NCBI GenBank assembly: GCA_963555705.1
Contig: OY743190.1
Span: 8,779,501-8,843,500 of the forward strand
Length of the DNA stretch: 64,000 nucleotides
Reading direction: 5' to 3'
DNA from: Ligustrum vulgare
Taxonomy: Eukaryota; Streptophyta; Magnoliopsida; Lamiales; Oleaceae
Made by a program: the position numbers and the translations under genes. The notes beneath the pieces are model-generated. The model was not told the DNA's origin. It worked only from the letters and a program-made list of their open reading frames with translations, and searched no databases. Every line of letters starts with the position of its first letter. The first letter of the stretch is position 1. Shown here in pieces: positions 35,766 through 47,530 of this stretch.

Positions 35766-36558
35766 CAGTGTTCTAAAACGCGCGTAATATGCAAGACCCC
35801 ACACGATGATTTCGAGAAAAACTCGAAAAAAAGTGTTTTCGAAATTTTTTTATTTAAAAAGCCCGCACAAAACGCCTAAGCACGCATAAAGCTTCTGATA
35901 TTTTTTTATTTTTTATTTTTACCCATTAAAGTATGTTTAAAGTTTAAATCTAGTATGTAGAAATTGAAAAACACATTTTAAAACTTAGGTTGCGTTTGAT
36001 GCGATGGTGGAATTTGGGAAGAAAGATAATGAACTCTAAGAAATTGAATTCCTGGGAATTGAATATTTTATGTATTTGATTGGTTTAATTTTCGATGTGG
36101 AAAAATTGAGAAATTTTTCAACTTTTGTTGTTTTATTGACATTATTTTTCATGACAAATAGAGCAAAATTTGGTTATTTTAATCAAATTTTTCATACATT
36201 TTCACTTGATAATAATAATGTTAATTTTTAGGGAAAAATAAATTAATTAACAATAACAAAAATGATCAAACGTGACTAAAATGATTAAAGATTTTACCCG
36301 AAAAATAATTTCTAGTGGCTGGTTGGGAAAACGAATTCCCCAAAATGAAGGAACACTCGCACGTTAGAGAAAAAGAAGGAAAAGGAATTGCCTGAAAAAT
36401 TTTGTTCGTCAAACACAAGAAGATGGAAAAAAGGCTGGAAAATGGTTGTTAACTTGTTTTCCCTGGAAAATAGAGTGTTTCAAATGCAACCTTACTTCTT
36501 GCTTAAGCTTGTAATGTTTGATTATCGAGCTCCGCGCTTCACGCTTTTTAAAACAGTG
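35766..36558. mobile_element. Old hAT element carrying a nested Tourist MITE
   Basis: The left end CAGTGTTCTAAAACGCGC and the reverse complement of the right end, CACTGTTTTAAAAAGCGTG, are inverted repeats of a common plant hAT type. The 8-bp flanks GTTATGGA (35758-35765) and ATTATGAG (36559-36566) agree at 5 positions, a decayed duplication. Removing the nested MITE leaves about 290 bp, so this is a non-autonomous element. Confidence 0.55.
35988..36491. mobile_element. Tourist-like (PIF/Harbinger) MITE, 504 bp
   Basis: The ends are GGTTGCGTTTGAT and, reverse complemented, GGTTGCATTTGAAAC. It is flanked by TTA at 35985-35987 and 36492-36494. It lies inside the older hAT element and is non-coding. 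Confidence 0.75.
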
Positions 36559-36566
36559 ATTATGAG

Positions 36567-37145
36567 TAACAAGGTTGACAAAATAAACATAACATAAAAA
36601 TAAATAAAAAAAGATTTCTTGGCAACCTTGGTGCACCAACAAAAACCAACTCCAATATTAATCAGGATAATACGATAGAACTCCTCATGAAACGTTTCAT
36701 TAATTTGCACTTCCAGTGGTTTACCTGAAGACGATGGGGGAGACCATCAAAGATGACAATCAGATGCAGACTCGAGTCTAATTGGTAGATACAATACTGT
36801 TTAGAGAGAGAATTGTAGAAATAGAGGGATCTGTGACAAAAAGCAATGTTGTATGATCAAAATATTTTTTAAAATATAGGATTTTTATTTTTATTTTTAA
36901 AGATGAACCAACAATATTTTGGGCCTAATATATCAAACAATACAATACAAAATAGGGTTGTCCACTTTAATACCCTGCATTTAAACTGAATTTTACTTAC
37001 ATTTTATAAAACTTGAAACTTACTTATAATAAAATTGTAAAAACTGAAAAATACTTATAATACGTTTAAAATATATTAGTATCACAGTATGATACTTATA
37101 ATTGTGTTAATATAACGGTATGATACTTTTCAGTTTTTAGTATCA
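36567..37145. other. Unassigned DNA with a possible coding-like minus-strand scrap
   Basis: The minus frame around 36640-36760 reads PLEVQINETFHEEFYRI, with a possible splice acceptor just upstream, and looks less random than its surroundings. I do not recognise the protein and do not call a gene. 37070-37150 has repeated GTATGATACTT/AGTATCAC palindromic pieces. Confidence 0.35.
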
Positions 37146-38871
37146 TTAGTATTTCACCCGTGATATACACGAGTTTTTATTTTTTGCAATAATAATGTTA
37201 ATATTTTATAAGTAGGATTATATTTATGTTCTATTGGAGGAAAAATATGCAGATGTTTAAAAAGGTTTCACGGAGAAATCGAATGTTAATTTTTAGAAAT
37301 TTTTAAAAAATGGAATGAAAAACAGATACACAATTACAAATTATGGAATACTTCCTTGAATACATCATTTGTCGTTGAATTACTTTGATTGTCATCCTTG
37401 TCGCGGAGCAAAATTTTTAAACCCTTACTATTTGTAACTCTTGAAACAACGTATTATTGACCTGACCAAAAATTGGTTTCTTAAATAAAAAAAAAAATCA
37501 AAATTAGAAAGCGATTAACCTTGACTTTTATTGATTTTTATTGCATATGAGAAAATTAGAGGAGATTATCTTCGATTAAATTTGAAAGATAGTCTTGGAT
37601 TAGACGGGATTAGTGACATTTATTATCAATTACTTTTCATACTTGTAAGTAAAAAAGAAAATATATTTGGGTATAAGTACATAAAGATCAAATAGTTAAA
37701 ATATTTAGCATTTTAATTTGTGAAATAGTTATATATGCTATATGTTGTCGTGACTTTTTAAAGTCCCTAATACTTTCTTGAAATTATATTTAACCAAAGT
37801 AATTAACAATTAAACTAAATATAATCTCAATTCATTGGGATTTATAAAAAACATTTACAAAATTACAATATATAAAAAGTAATAAACAAATCTCAAAAGC
37901 TTTTGGGAAGAAAAGTATATATATTTAAGTATAAGTGTACCATATAATGGATTGACGGTTATAGATTTCAAATCACCATATACAAAAATATCGATTTCAT
38001 TTTTTATTTTATTTTATCACATCTATCAAAATAAAACTTTTAAGTTGTGTTTAATTTTTAAGGTGGAAAATATTTTCTCATCAAATAAGTAAGAAAATAT
38101 TTTCAAGACAAATGGCTAAAGTATGCTTCAATTGGTTGTACTATAGAAATATTTTCTAAATCAAAATTTTCAATTAAACATCAAATAAACACAAAATGTG
38201 GGAAAAAAATTTCACGATGTGACAATTTCTAGGCAAAAGTAAGGCAATCAAACATATACTTACATTTAATATTTGATGTGATTTTAGAGACGATGTGTTT
38301 ACGGTTAGCTCTCGCTTGTGAGTTACTATAAAAGTTTTTGTTGAATATTCGATTTGACACCTATAATGCATATTTTTCAATTTTCAAAATAATAGTATAA
38401 TTATCAAAAATATGAATAAAACTATAAGCATTAAAATAAAATAAACATGTATTCACTATATTTTGCAATATTTATTTATTTATTTAGTTCAAATATAGTT
38501 TTAAATTTTTTAAATTGCAATTTATCAATATATAAAATCTTATATAATTATGATTTTAAGTTTATTAATTAAAATTTTATAATTATAACATAATTATACA
38601 TTTTAACCTTAAGGTAATAATTTAAAAATCAATACAATTAGTTTGAACTAATTTATTGTTGTTTTTGTTGTTGTTATTATTCTTATTATTAAAGACTCAG
38701 ATTTATTACTAACTTTCATTTAATACCAACATTTAATAATTTACATTTAATACTTTTTTTTTCTTTTTTTCTTTTTGGCAAAAGTTTCCCGATTTAAAAA
38801 AGAATTTTGGGCGGGAAAGGGTGTGCGTAAAAATGGTGACGGTTATCCTATTATTATATATAAACAGATAG

Positions 38872-38872
<1 letters not shown>
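37146..38872 (-). mobile_element. Helitron (minus strand) with remnant helicase
   Basis: The 3' end on the minus strand is CTAA at 37146, next to a T, with a degenerate hairpin CCCGTGATATACACGAG (37157-37173) 7 bases inside. The 5' end on the minus strand is TCTATCTGTTTATATATAAT at 38872, next to an A. A RepHel C-terminal fragment lies in the right place near the 3' end. No target duplication is expected. The 5' terminal 180 bp recur at 48473-48640. Confidence 0.68.
37334..37462 (-). pseudogene. Helitron RepHel helicase, last residues
   Basis: The minus frame reads GQ, stop, YVVSRVTNSKGLKILL, then NDVFKEVFHNL and the terminal stop at 37334-37336. This fits the end of the Pif1-type helicase of Helitrons, where the HGQLYVAxSRVTSRxGLKILI motif is followed by a short tail. 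One in-frame stop falls within the motif. Everything upstream (Rep nuclease, main helicase) is missing or unrecognisable. Confidence 0.72.

Positions 38873-38902
<30 letters not shown>
38873..38902. repeat. (ATT)n microsatellite
   Basis: About nine TTA units directly abutting the Helitron 5' end. Confidence 0.9.
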
Positions 38903-40159
38903 GTGTTACACCGGTGCTAACCAAGGTCATTTGTTACCTACATATATCAAATTTATATTTTAACATATGAAATTAATATTTAATTAAAAATGAAAAATGA
39001 ATGAAGACAATTAATTACAAAGGTACATTACACATACCTTAATTATTTTTTTATTTTTTTTACGGTTCGTAAATTTATCGTTCCAGAAATTTCTTTAAAT
39101 ATTGTAATTTGAATTGATTTAAAACTTCAAATGGAAAAGAAAAATTACATTTAGATAGAATTTGTAATAAGTAGAAAAAATAGATATATCTGTGATATAC
39201 GCTTAGAATTTTATTAAAACGAAAATGAAAAGAAAAATAAAAAATAGATTGATGAACGTTTTTATTTCATTATCTTTCATTTTCTATTTTTAAATAAAAA
39301 TATTTATGTGATATTGACAAAGTTTTATTTTTATGAATTTAAAAAAAAATGTAATTGATTTTTAAGAGAGGAAGACGGACCTGAAAATTGCAGTTATTTA
39401 AAAATCTAGATTCATTTGGATTAATTTAGATATGAATTTTGTCCAAAATGAATACTAAATAGCGAATTAATACAATTAATTACCATTTTAGAAAATGTGT
39501 TTTAGACAGAAAAATGGGTCAATACCTGTTTTTGGGAGGTGCTATCTCTGTATATATTACTTTTTTTTTTCTTTCATGAGCATATTTAGTCCTTATTTGA
39601 GCCCTCATTATCTACAAAATGAGTTTAATAATAATGATTTTGTGGAGAATGTATACTTAAGCACCTGTTTGAGACTAATTATTTCAATTAATATAGTTCA
39701 TAATTGTAATACGTAAATTACAGGGGCCGTTTTTTTTTTTTTTTTTACCAAGTTGCCACAATTGTAATACTTAGGAACTTAAATTACTTACTACTTATAA
39801 AAAAAATACTTCAATGACCATTTGCATAACTAATTTGCATAACTATTCAATTTTAATGATTATTAATGTAATTAATCTTTTCAAAATATAATTTCTAGAT
39901 TATCACAAATAATTTATCACTATCCGAATAGTAATATTAGAATTGGTACTAACTATCTTATTACAATATTTGATATATAATATTTAAATTTATTAAACAA
40001 ATATTTCATTTCACATTTACTTTAATATTACAAATTAAACAGATGTGGTCATATATTTAAATAAATGTAGCAAATAAAGGAACAAGAAATGTTAGTTTTG
40101 ATTAAATTTTAATGAATGTATATCGTAAATATATTTAACTTTATTTACTAAGAAATCAT
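38903..40159. other. AT-rich intergenic DNA, no gene recognised
   Basis: No protein motif, terminal repeat or RNA gene seen. The open frame at 39495-39716 has no recognisable feature. Confidence 0.5.
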
Positions 40160-40899
40160 CTATGCATCTCGATTCATAAAAGCTGCACGGTTGTTTAACC
40201 TACAAGCCGAAATACTTTATCACTTACTCATATGGAATTGATTTTTCAATAATTATTTTTTCTGAACATTCATTTTCAATTACACATTCTTTAAAACATT
40301 ATATTTTACAATTTTTCATACATTTTAACTATACGTTCTAAAAAAAATCACTATTTCGCAAAAACAATTTTCAAAAAATCAAAGTCAAATAGTTAAAATA
40401 ATAATTTGAAAATTTCGCAATTATCATGATACGACAACCGATTAAAGTTGGAGATCACGAAATTATACAAATAATTTTATACCCTATAATCTTTAAAAAT
40501 TTATTAAAATTAAGAATGATTAAAAATATTAATCATTCTATTGATATTATTAACTAAAAAGAAATCAGAGCATTAATTATTCAATATTAGTTTTCGTTCA
40601 ATAACTTTTTCTATAAATTATTTACAAGCGGCGCATTTTTTCAACTACATATATATTTCAGAAAATATGATTTTTAATATTAAAGATAACAAATGATTTG
40701 ACAATTAATAATTAAAACACAATTTTTATATTGATGGCTATACATAGAATTTATAATATTAAGAACAACAAATAAAATAATTAAATAATTAAATTTTAAT
40801 TTTAATACTAATAACTAAAAATATTAAATGAACTTATTCAGTATTAGTGTTAATAATAAAATTAAAATTGATTAAAAAAATATCAACCATTATTTAGTA
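40160..40899 (-). mobile_element. Helitron-derived repeat, interior of a related copy
   Basis: 40410-40630 aligns with 41170-41400, the inside of the neighbouring Helitron (shared words include AATTATCATGATACGA, TAATCTTTAAAAATTTAT and CGTTCAATAACTTTTTC). Its left boundary is unclear. It ends at the CTAG terminus of the next copy. Confidence 0.5.
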
Positions 40900-41538
40900 C
40901 TAGTATTTCACTCGTGCGATGCACTAAAGTTATTATCCACAATATCGATTTTGATAAGTATTTATAAAATTTTAATGCATATACATAATCAATACATATA
41001 TAATTGCATAAAAATAATTTTCTGTTTCAATAATTATTAGACTTTAAAAAATAATCTACCTACTTCAAATTATTAAAAACATCTTTGAATAGTAAACGTC
41101 AATTTATATATTTAAATATTTGAATTTAATGAATAAAACTTTATTTACAAAAATAAGCCGTCAAAATAATAATTTTGAGAATCTCACAATTATCATGATA
41201 CGATAATCGAGTAAAATTAGAAATCACGAAATTGTATCGAAAATCTTATACCCTGTAATCTTTAAAAATTTATCAAAAATAAATATGGTTTAAAAATATT
41301 AATCATTGTATTAATATTATTAACTTAAAAGAAATCAAAGTATTAACTCTTTCATATTAACCTTCGTTCAATAACTTTTTCGATGAACTATTTATAAATA
41401 ACACATTTTTTAACCCACTTTTTAATCACATATATTTCTCCAAAAAATTCTCAACCACATATTTTATTATAATACTAAAATATAAAGAATTTAAGAATTA
41501 ATTTTGCCAGGCTATCATACTTTTATATATAGTATAGA
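40900..41538 (-). mobile_element. Non-autonomous Helitron, 639 bp
   Basis: On the minus strand it starts TCTATACTATATATAAAAG (5' end at 41538, flanked by A) and ends CTAG (40900, flanked by T). A decayed hairpin AGTGCATCGCACGAG lies 9-10 bases from the 3' end. These are the classic plant Helitron signatures: 5'-TC, 3'-CTAG, insertion between A and T, no target duplication. It is non-coding. Confidence 0.8.
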
Positions 41539-41860
41539 TTTTCACCAGTGCAATGAACTAAAATTGCTATCCGTAATATCGATAAACATTCATTAAAATT
41601 TAATGATTATACATGATCAACACGAATGCAAAATATATAAAAATAATTTCTCCAGTCTCATCACATATTTAACATTTTTCTCAATTTTCATTCAAAAACA
41701 CCAAAACAATAATTAAAAATATGTGTTTAATCTTAATATACGATAATTGAACAACGTTGAAGATCAATAAACTACTATATCATATAATCTTTGCACAATT
41801 ATTAAAATTAAAAATGATTAAAAAATATTAACCATTATTTACCAGAATAGTAGACTATTA
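41539..41860 (-). mobile_element. Helitron fragment adjoining the previous copy
   Basis: It begins (plus strand) TTTTCACCAGTGCAATGAAC and continues through ATTGCTATCCGTAATATCGAT, a diverged copy of 40904-40955 (TTTCACTCGTGCGATGCACT and on). So the 5' end of one Helitron abuts the 3' end of another. Its own 5' end was not found. Confidence 0.6.
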
Positions 41861-41861
41861 G

Positions 41862-41888
41862 AGAGTGTGTGTGTGTGTGTGTGTGTGT
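41862..41888. repeat. (TG)n microsatellite
   Basis: About 13 GT units immediately before a copy of the GCAATAAATGC repeat family. Confidence 0.9.
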
Positions 41889-42070
41889 AAAGCAATAAAT
41901 GCATTCAAATCTATCTAGATTTTGCATTCACGTTTGGCTTATAACTATTTTGTATTCACATTAATCTCGTTTTGCATTCACACTAACCAAACTATTTAAG
42001 GGATGTGCACTTTAGGCGGGAAAACAATAACATCTATGGCAAGCTACACTTCTAATTTTATTAATATATT
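41889..42070 (+). repeat. Dispersed repeat, copy 1 (GCAATAAATGC family)
   Basis: It contains GCAATAAATGCATTCAAAT, then ATCTAGATTTTGCATTCAC, then GGCGGGAAAACAATAACAT. The same order of words is at 42257-42349 plus 46010-46095 and at 48256-48430. The family is unknown to me. Confidence 0.6.
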
Positions 42071-42208
42071 AATATTAATATTAATATAAAGATAAAGACA
42101 AAGACAAAGATAAAGAAAAGATAAAAATAAAGATAAAGATAAAGATATATAGATAATAAAATTAAAATTGATTAAAAAAATATCAACCATTATTTATTAT
42201 TTACCATA

Positions 42209-42236
42209 ATACATACATACATACATACATACATAT
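42209..42236. repeat. (CATA)n microsatellite
   Basis: About seven CATA units upstream of the second copy of the GCAATAAATGC family. Confidence 0.9.
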
Positions 42237-42256
42237 CAACCATTATTTATTATAAT

Positions 42257-42349
42257 GCAATAAATGCGTTCACATTTATCCAGATTTTGCATTCACATTT
42301 GACCCACATCAATTTTGCATTCACACTAATCCACTTTGCATTCATACTA
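42257..42349 (+). repeat. Dispersed repeat, copy 2, left part (cut by Helitron)
   Basis: It begins GCAATAAATGCGTTCACAT and runs to CATTCATACTA at 42349, where the Helitron starts. It continues at 46010 with TTTAATTCTATGAGACC. Copy 3 at 48256-48430 has these two parts joined. Confidence 0.88.
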
Positions 42350-43638
42350 TCTATATAATATATAAAAGTAGCTGAGTCAACCTCAGTCAACTTTCATTTT
42401 TACCTCCAAAACTCTTGTGCTATGTGCAGATTTTATTTATTTATTTTTCCAATTTTTGGGGACTTCAATATTTATCATATTCACACTACTTATATCTCCT
42501 ATCCAATAATCAACTTCAAAACCTACTTCAAAAATAGTTGGACATTCAATATTTATTTATTATTTTCAAAATCGCTGACGTCCACTTATAGTCTTCAATA
42601 TTTGTTGTGTTTACATGACTTCTATTTCCCGCCGCCTAATTATACTGAAAATCCAGTTATTTTCCTTTTTCGCTTTTTCAGAATTTGTTTCATTTTTCCC
42701 CCTTTTTCAAAATTTGTTGATTCATTTTTGTTTTCTATATCTTTTTTTTTTTTTTTTTCATTTTCCTATATACAACCTCTTTCATTTCTGTTATATATAA
42801 TTATTATGAAGATATACACAATAATAAAATATTCAATTAAATGGTTATTTCTTTGAAAAAATGTATACTGTTTAACATGACCGCTCCACTCCACCTTCTA
42901 TTTATCATGTTTTATGATTCAAAATTTCTGGTGCGGTGGTAATGCGTATTAGTTATTAATATTATAAATCAGTTGAAAATAAAAAATAGTAAATTATTTT
43001 TTGAAAAAGTAAAAAGGATTGATACTACTCTTTTCTTCAAGACCTGTGATATTTTGAGTCTTTGAACATAGATTTGAATTTCTAACAAAAAAGAAAAAAT
43101 ATTAAAACAATAATATTGAAGAGAAAGCTTCGAAAACAATATAGAATGCAAAATTATTTTAGACTAATAAAAGGATTTGCTAATAGTCTATTTATATTAT
43201 GTTCTAGATTTCTCTGTTGGGGTTGCAATGTGTTAACTAATGTTAGGCTATTTAGAATAGTTTTGAGTTTGATAGACATGTTAATGATTTCAGCTGTTGA
43301 GTGAAGAAAAAATATATTATTCATGGGTCAGTATATATATTCGATGAAATTGTATATCACATTGTATAAAAAATAATAAAAATAAGAAAATAGAATTATT
43401 TTTTTTTAAATTTGCTTTTACCGAGAAGTTGTTTTTTATTTTTTATGATATAAGAACGATAATTTGTTTGGTTTTACTTATTTATATTTGACTTTTTTGT
43501 GTAAAAACCTCTCTTTTCATAAAAAAATGTGTTCTTCTAACTTTTTCAATCTTACAAATAAATATTTGTGTTCATTTATACAAATCCAAATAAAATTTTC
43601 AGTTAAAAATTATGTTGAAATTGTATTACTTGATAATA

Positions 43639-43798
43639 CTCTCTATGTCCTACAAAGATAGTCCATTATTTATTTTTTGTTCATCTCAAAAAGATATTAT
43701 ACTTTATTTTTTAAAAGTGAAATTAATATTTTATATTCCATTTTGTCCTTAATCCGTGTAAAAATGAGTAGAGGACTATCTTTATGGGACGGAGGGAG
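43639..43798. mobile_element. Stowaway (Tc1/mariner) MITE, 160 bp
   Basis: The right end TATGGGACGGAGGGAG and the left end CTCTCTATGTCCTAC match the Stowaway terminal repeat CTCCCTCCGTCCC, with the left arm decayed. TA dinucleotides at 43637-43638 and 43799-43800 are the target duplication. It lies within the Helitron. Confidence 0.9.
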
Positions 43799-44834
43799 TA
43801 CTAAATTATAAATCACATCATACATATAATTTTTTTTTAATAAATAATCTTATTTTTAGTTATTTAGTACATCTAAATATTGGAGCTCTTTTTTATAGCA
43901 TATTATTAAATTATTAAATATTTTTATAGATAATTACATTTAATACGTAATTAATTTCTTATAATAATTGTGATATTTTATTGGTTTTAATTTTCTGGAT
44001 AAATATTTGGTTCAGTCATACAGATCCAATGTCAAATTCTCAATTAAAATTATATCTAAAATTTATACACATTCGTATTTTAATAAATCACGTTGTATTG
44101 AAATTTTTATAATTAAATCCTATTTTTAAGTTATTTATTACATATACATATTAAAGTTCTTTCCTATGTTGCATTATTTATCAAAGTTATTTCGATGACA
44201 ATTACATTTAATTCTTAATTAATTTTTTATTCCAAAAAATCTCATATCACATTTTTTAACACTAACGGTTAACAAATTTATCTATATTGTTTGAAATGAT
44301 ATAGTTATTAATGTTTTTGTCCTAATTGTTAATTTTAAATTTTCAAAAAGTAATTAACCATACCAAGATATTCTTTGCTATATTTTAATTCAGATTTTAT
44401 GATATTTTTTCACAATAATATATAAATTGTCTCCCAATTTACTAATTAACTAAAAATTGAAATGATCAATATTAAACTATAATTTCAATCAGAAAATAAT
44501 TACGTTGTATAAATATTGAAAACCTAAAATATAATAAATTTGATGCAATATCTTTGTCAACCTCGCAAATTATTATTATTATTATTATACATGTTGTTTT
44601 TCATTGTCAATGGTCAAAATATTGAATTTTATCTTTTATATGCATAGTCTCTATTATTAACTTTTTCATCTATTGTTTGAATGTTCAGAGTACATGAATA
44701 CTTGAGATCCTACATTTAAGTGTTAATTTTGCAAGACGAATTTTTGGTTCGAGGAGATGGTGAATAATCGTTACAAAACTTGAAGATCATATTCTATAAG
44801 GTCAAATTATATCTGACAGTAATGCAGGATATAA

Positions 44835-45708
44835 GCCCCTGTTCTCTTTACTGTTTTTAGGTCGTTTTCTGTTTTTATTTTCGAAAACGCTAAAAACGCG
44901 TTCTCTTTACCATTTTCGAAAACGCATTTTGGAAAATAAAAAAAAAATTTGTACACAAAACGGAAAACGCCCGAAACATCGTTTTGGGCGTTTTGTGTGT
45001 ATTTCGACAAAAAATGTCCAAAACGCGGAAAACGCATTTTGAGAATTTTTTTTTTTTTTTTATAGAATTATCTTAATTTAGAACTAAGCTTAATATAAAG
45101 TTTTTATTTTTTTATTATTTTTTTTAGAATTATCCTATCGTGGAACTAAGCTTAAATAAATATTATTTTTTTTTATTTTTTTTATTTTTTTTTTTGAGAA
45201 TTATCCTAACTTGGAACTTAGTTTAAATAAAGTTTTATTGAATTCAATATCAACATTACAAAAAAAAAAAAATTAAATGAGAATTCTTGTTATATTTCAA
45301 AAAATGAAATAATAAATGGACTCTGGTGGTTTTGAAAGAACTTGCATTTTCTGGATTTTAATAGAAGTAGAGCTTTCTCAAGTTCCGAACCTGATCAAGC
45401 TGTGTTAATATAGACTCTTAATGCTCACATTAGTGTGTTGCATGTAACTATATTTTTAGTGTATTGTGAAAGGAAATTTGAGTTGGAGTTAGTAGTATTC
45501 TGCAAGCAAATTAATTAAAAATAGTTTAAATAGTGTTTTGCAAAATTTCAAACAGAACGTGTTTTCCAGTTTTTCATTTTCAAAAACAGTTTTCAGAAAT
45601 GACTAACCAAACGCGTTTTCAGCAAATTTGAAAACAAAAATGAAAACACAAAACACAAAACATTTTCGAAAATGAAAATACAAAATAAAATACAAACAGA
45701 ACGCCACC
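44835..45708. mobile_element. Tourist-like (PIF/Harbinger) element, copy A, 874 bp
   Basis: The ends are GCCCCTGTTCTCTTTACTG and, reverse complemented, GGTGGCGTTCTGTTTGTATT, with an extended subterminal match (TTTTATTTTCGAAAAC against TTTTCATTTTCGAAAATG). It is flanked by TAA at 44832-44834 and 45709-45711. Its sister copy is 59823-60669 in the RRP9 gene. It is non-coding; the minus open frame 44807-45037 is only the left end read through. Confidence 0.87.
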
Positions 45709-45980
45709 TAAGTTCTTTATTCTAAGGATATCGTTGAGCCATTCGAATTTTAGGATACTTATTAGATTTAAAAAAAAAATTCATTAATGGTGTCATATAC
45801 CATGACTATCAATAAGAGTCAGACACAATCATTTTCGCATGTATGACTTCTCCCTAAAAGGTTGATATTTATACATGAAACTAATAAATGATGAACTTAT
45901 CTCTTATTTGTAAATGTTATTTATTTTGTTTAAGAATTCATTTAATTTTGAATAGGATTATTTTTATTTAGAAGTTTAAT

Positions 45981-45997
45981 CCCGTGCATCGCACGGG
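45981..45997 (+). terminator. Helitron 3' hairpin
   Basis: CCCGTGC, loop ATC, GCACGGG: a perfect 7-bp stem, 12 bases before the end of CTAG. In Helitrons this hairpin marks the transposition terminator. Confidence 0.92.
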
Positions 45998-46009
45998 ATG
46001 ATTCACTAG

Positions 46010-46095
46010 TTTAATTCTATGAGACCTTACTATTTATAGAAATAGAAAAATGGGCGGGAAATTATTTTTAGGAACTACATTATTTTTATATATTA
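46010..46095 (+). repeat. Dispersed repeat, copy 2, right part
   Basis: It runs from TTTAATTCTATGAGACC to TATATATTA at 46095, where the next Helitron begins. In copy 3 the same text continues TATATTATAAAG. Confidence 0.85.
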
Positions 46096-47530
46096 CTAGT
46101 AATCGCACCCGTGCGATGCACAGAATAAATAATATTTATTGAATAAGTTGTAAAAATACAATGCCCGATAAAAATAACACAATAAAAAAATAATAATAAT
46201 AACTTGCATACACAAATTGTGAATAATTTGTAATTTCACTTCTAGATTTCTTACTTTAATGCATAAATTGTATATTCAATATACAATCAAAATATCAAAA
46301 AAGAAAAGAAAAGTTATGAATTGCATTTTTTTAACTGTTAATTGTTCATTATCTAGTTTTCTTAGTTTATTTATTCATATAGAATTGATTATTCAAAAAT
46401 AATTTTTTTTAATGTTCATTCACAACCACATATTATTTAAAAACTAATTTTTCACAATTACACATACTACTTTTTAACCACACATTCTAAAAAAAGAAAA
46501 TCAATTTTTAACCACTCAATTGATTGATTTGACAATTATTTTATTTTTTATACTACCTTCTTTTACTTTCAATCACACATTTAAAACAATTTCTATAGTT
46601 TATATCAAACTTACTCATTTTCAATGATTTCAAATACAATGTGACATTTTATTTTTCACCAACTATTGAAAATGGCCATGTTACCCACACACACAAAAAA
46701 CTATTTTTTGTGCATGTTAAATAAATGTATGGACTATATTTTATTTTTAAATAGAATAAGTTTGATAAAACCTTATATTTTTATTTTCTATAGAATTAAT
46801 TGTTAAAGTCTGTAGTATATATTTTACAAATTGATGTTATTTTAAATTTATAAAAATTAAAAAATAGATAAATGAACAAAATGAGTAAATTTATAAAATT
46901 AATTTCAAAATTACCAAAGAGTTTATCGAAACCTGAAGTTGTAGAAATTAAAATGATTCAATTGAATTTACTTAGAAAGATCGTATATCATTATTTCTTT
47001 TAATTTGATAAGAAAAAAGATTTGAAATTAATCATTTATGTCAAATTGAAGTTAGGTAAGAAATGATAAATATTATTTTATGTCTTAGATGAGATAAATT
47101 AAAAAGATTAGATATTCAAAAAAGTAAAAAGTATAAGTAAAACTTTTACCTATATTATTATTTGAGGAAATTTTAAGAATGATATATTTAGAGTTTACTT
47201 TCATTTGTTAACTTGTATTGAACTTCTCGTTAAGATCATGAATTTGACACCTATATTGCATATTTTTTGACGAAAAAATATTACAATAATTATCAAAAGA
47301 ATAAAAATAATATACAATTTGATCTTTTTATAGATTTTTTATTTTTTACAATCAATAAGTCATTTATTACATGTCACTTATAATTAATTTTGCATTAATT
47401 GAAGTTTCCAAATTCAATTATTAAAATAATTAATAAAATTACAAAGTTTCCTAAAATAACAGGGAAAAATGGCGGGAAACTATGTGTGGGTTTTTTTGAC
47501 GGCTATACTATTATTATATATATATTAAGA
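46096..47530 (-). mobile_element. Helitron on the minus strand with duplicated 5' part
   Basis: The 3' end on the minus strand is CTAG at 46096 (plus-strand base before it is A), with a partly decayed hairpin (GTGCATCGCACGGG) 9 bases inside. The 5' end on the minus strand is TCTTAATATATATATAAT at 47530, flanked by A. The 5' 675 bp (46856-47530) are repeated directly at 47531-48205. No coding motif is recognised. Confidence 0.68.

Larger units (their letters stand above)
42350..46009 (+). mobile_element. Helitron, 3.66 kb, with nested MITEs
   Basis: The 5' end is TCTATATAATATATAAAAG, preceded by A (42349). The 3' end has a perfect 7-bp hairpin CCCGTGCATCGCACGGG (45981-45997), then CTAG at 46006-46009, followed by T. 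An empty paralogous site at 48349/48350 joins the left and right flanks with nothing lost or duplicated, as expected for insertion between A and T. No Rep or helicase motif is visible, so it is non-autonomous. It carries a Stowaway MITE (43639-43798) and a Tourist element (44835-45708). The open frame at 42422-42856 is a T-rich composition artefact. Confidence 0.92.

Noticed and set aside
36522..36760. Coding-like minus-strand text (PLEVQINETFHEEFY)
   Set aside because: Too short and unmatched; it may be a gene scrap, but I cannot support any assignment.
42422..42856. 144-codon plus-strand frame inside the Helitron
   Set aside because: Phe/Ile/Ser-rich translation of T-rich DNA, no homology I recognise, not a captured gene.
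44807..45037. Near-identical small frames here and at 59696-60004
   Set aside because: They are the same terminal region of two Tourist copies read through, not a conserved small protein.
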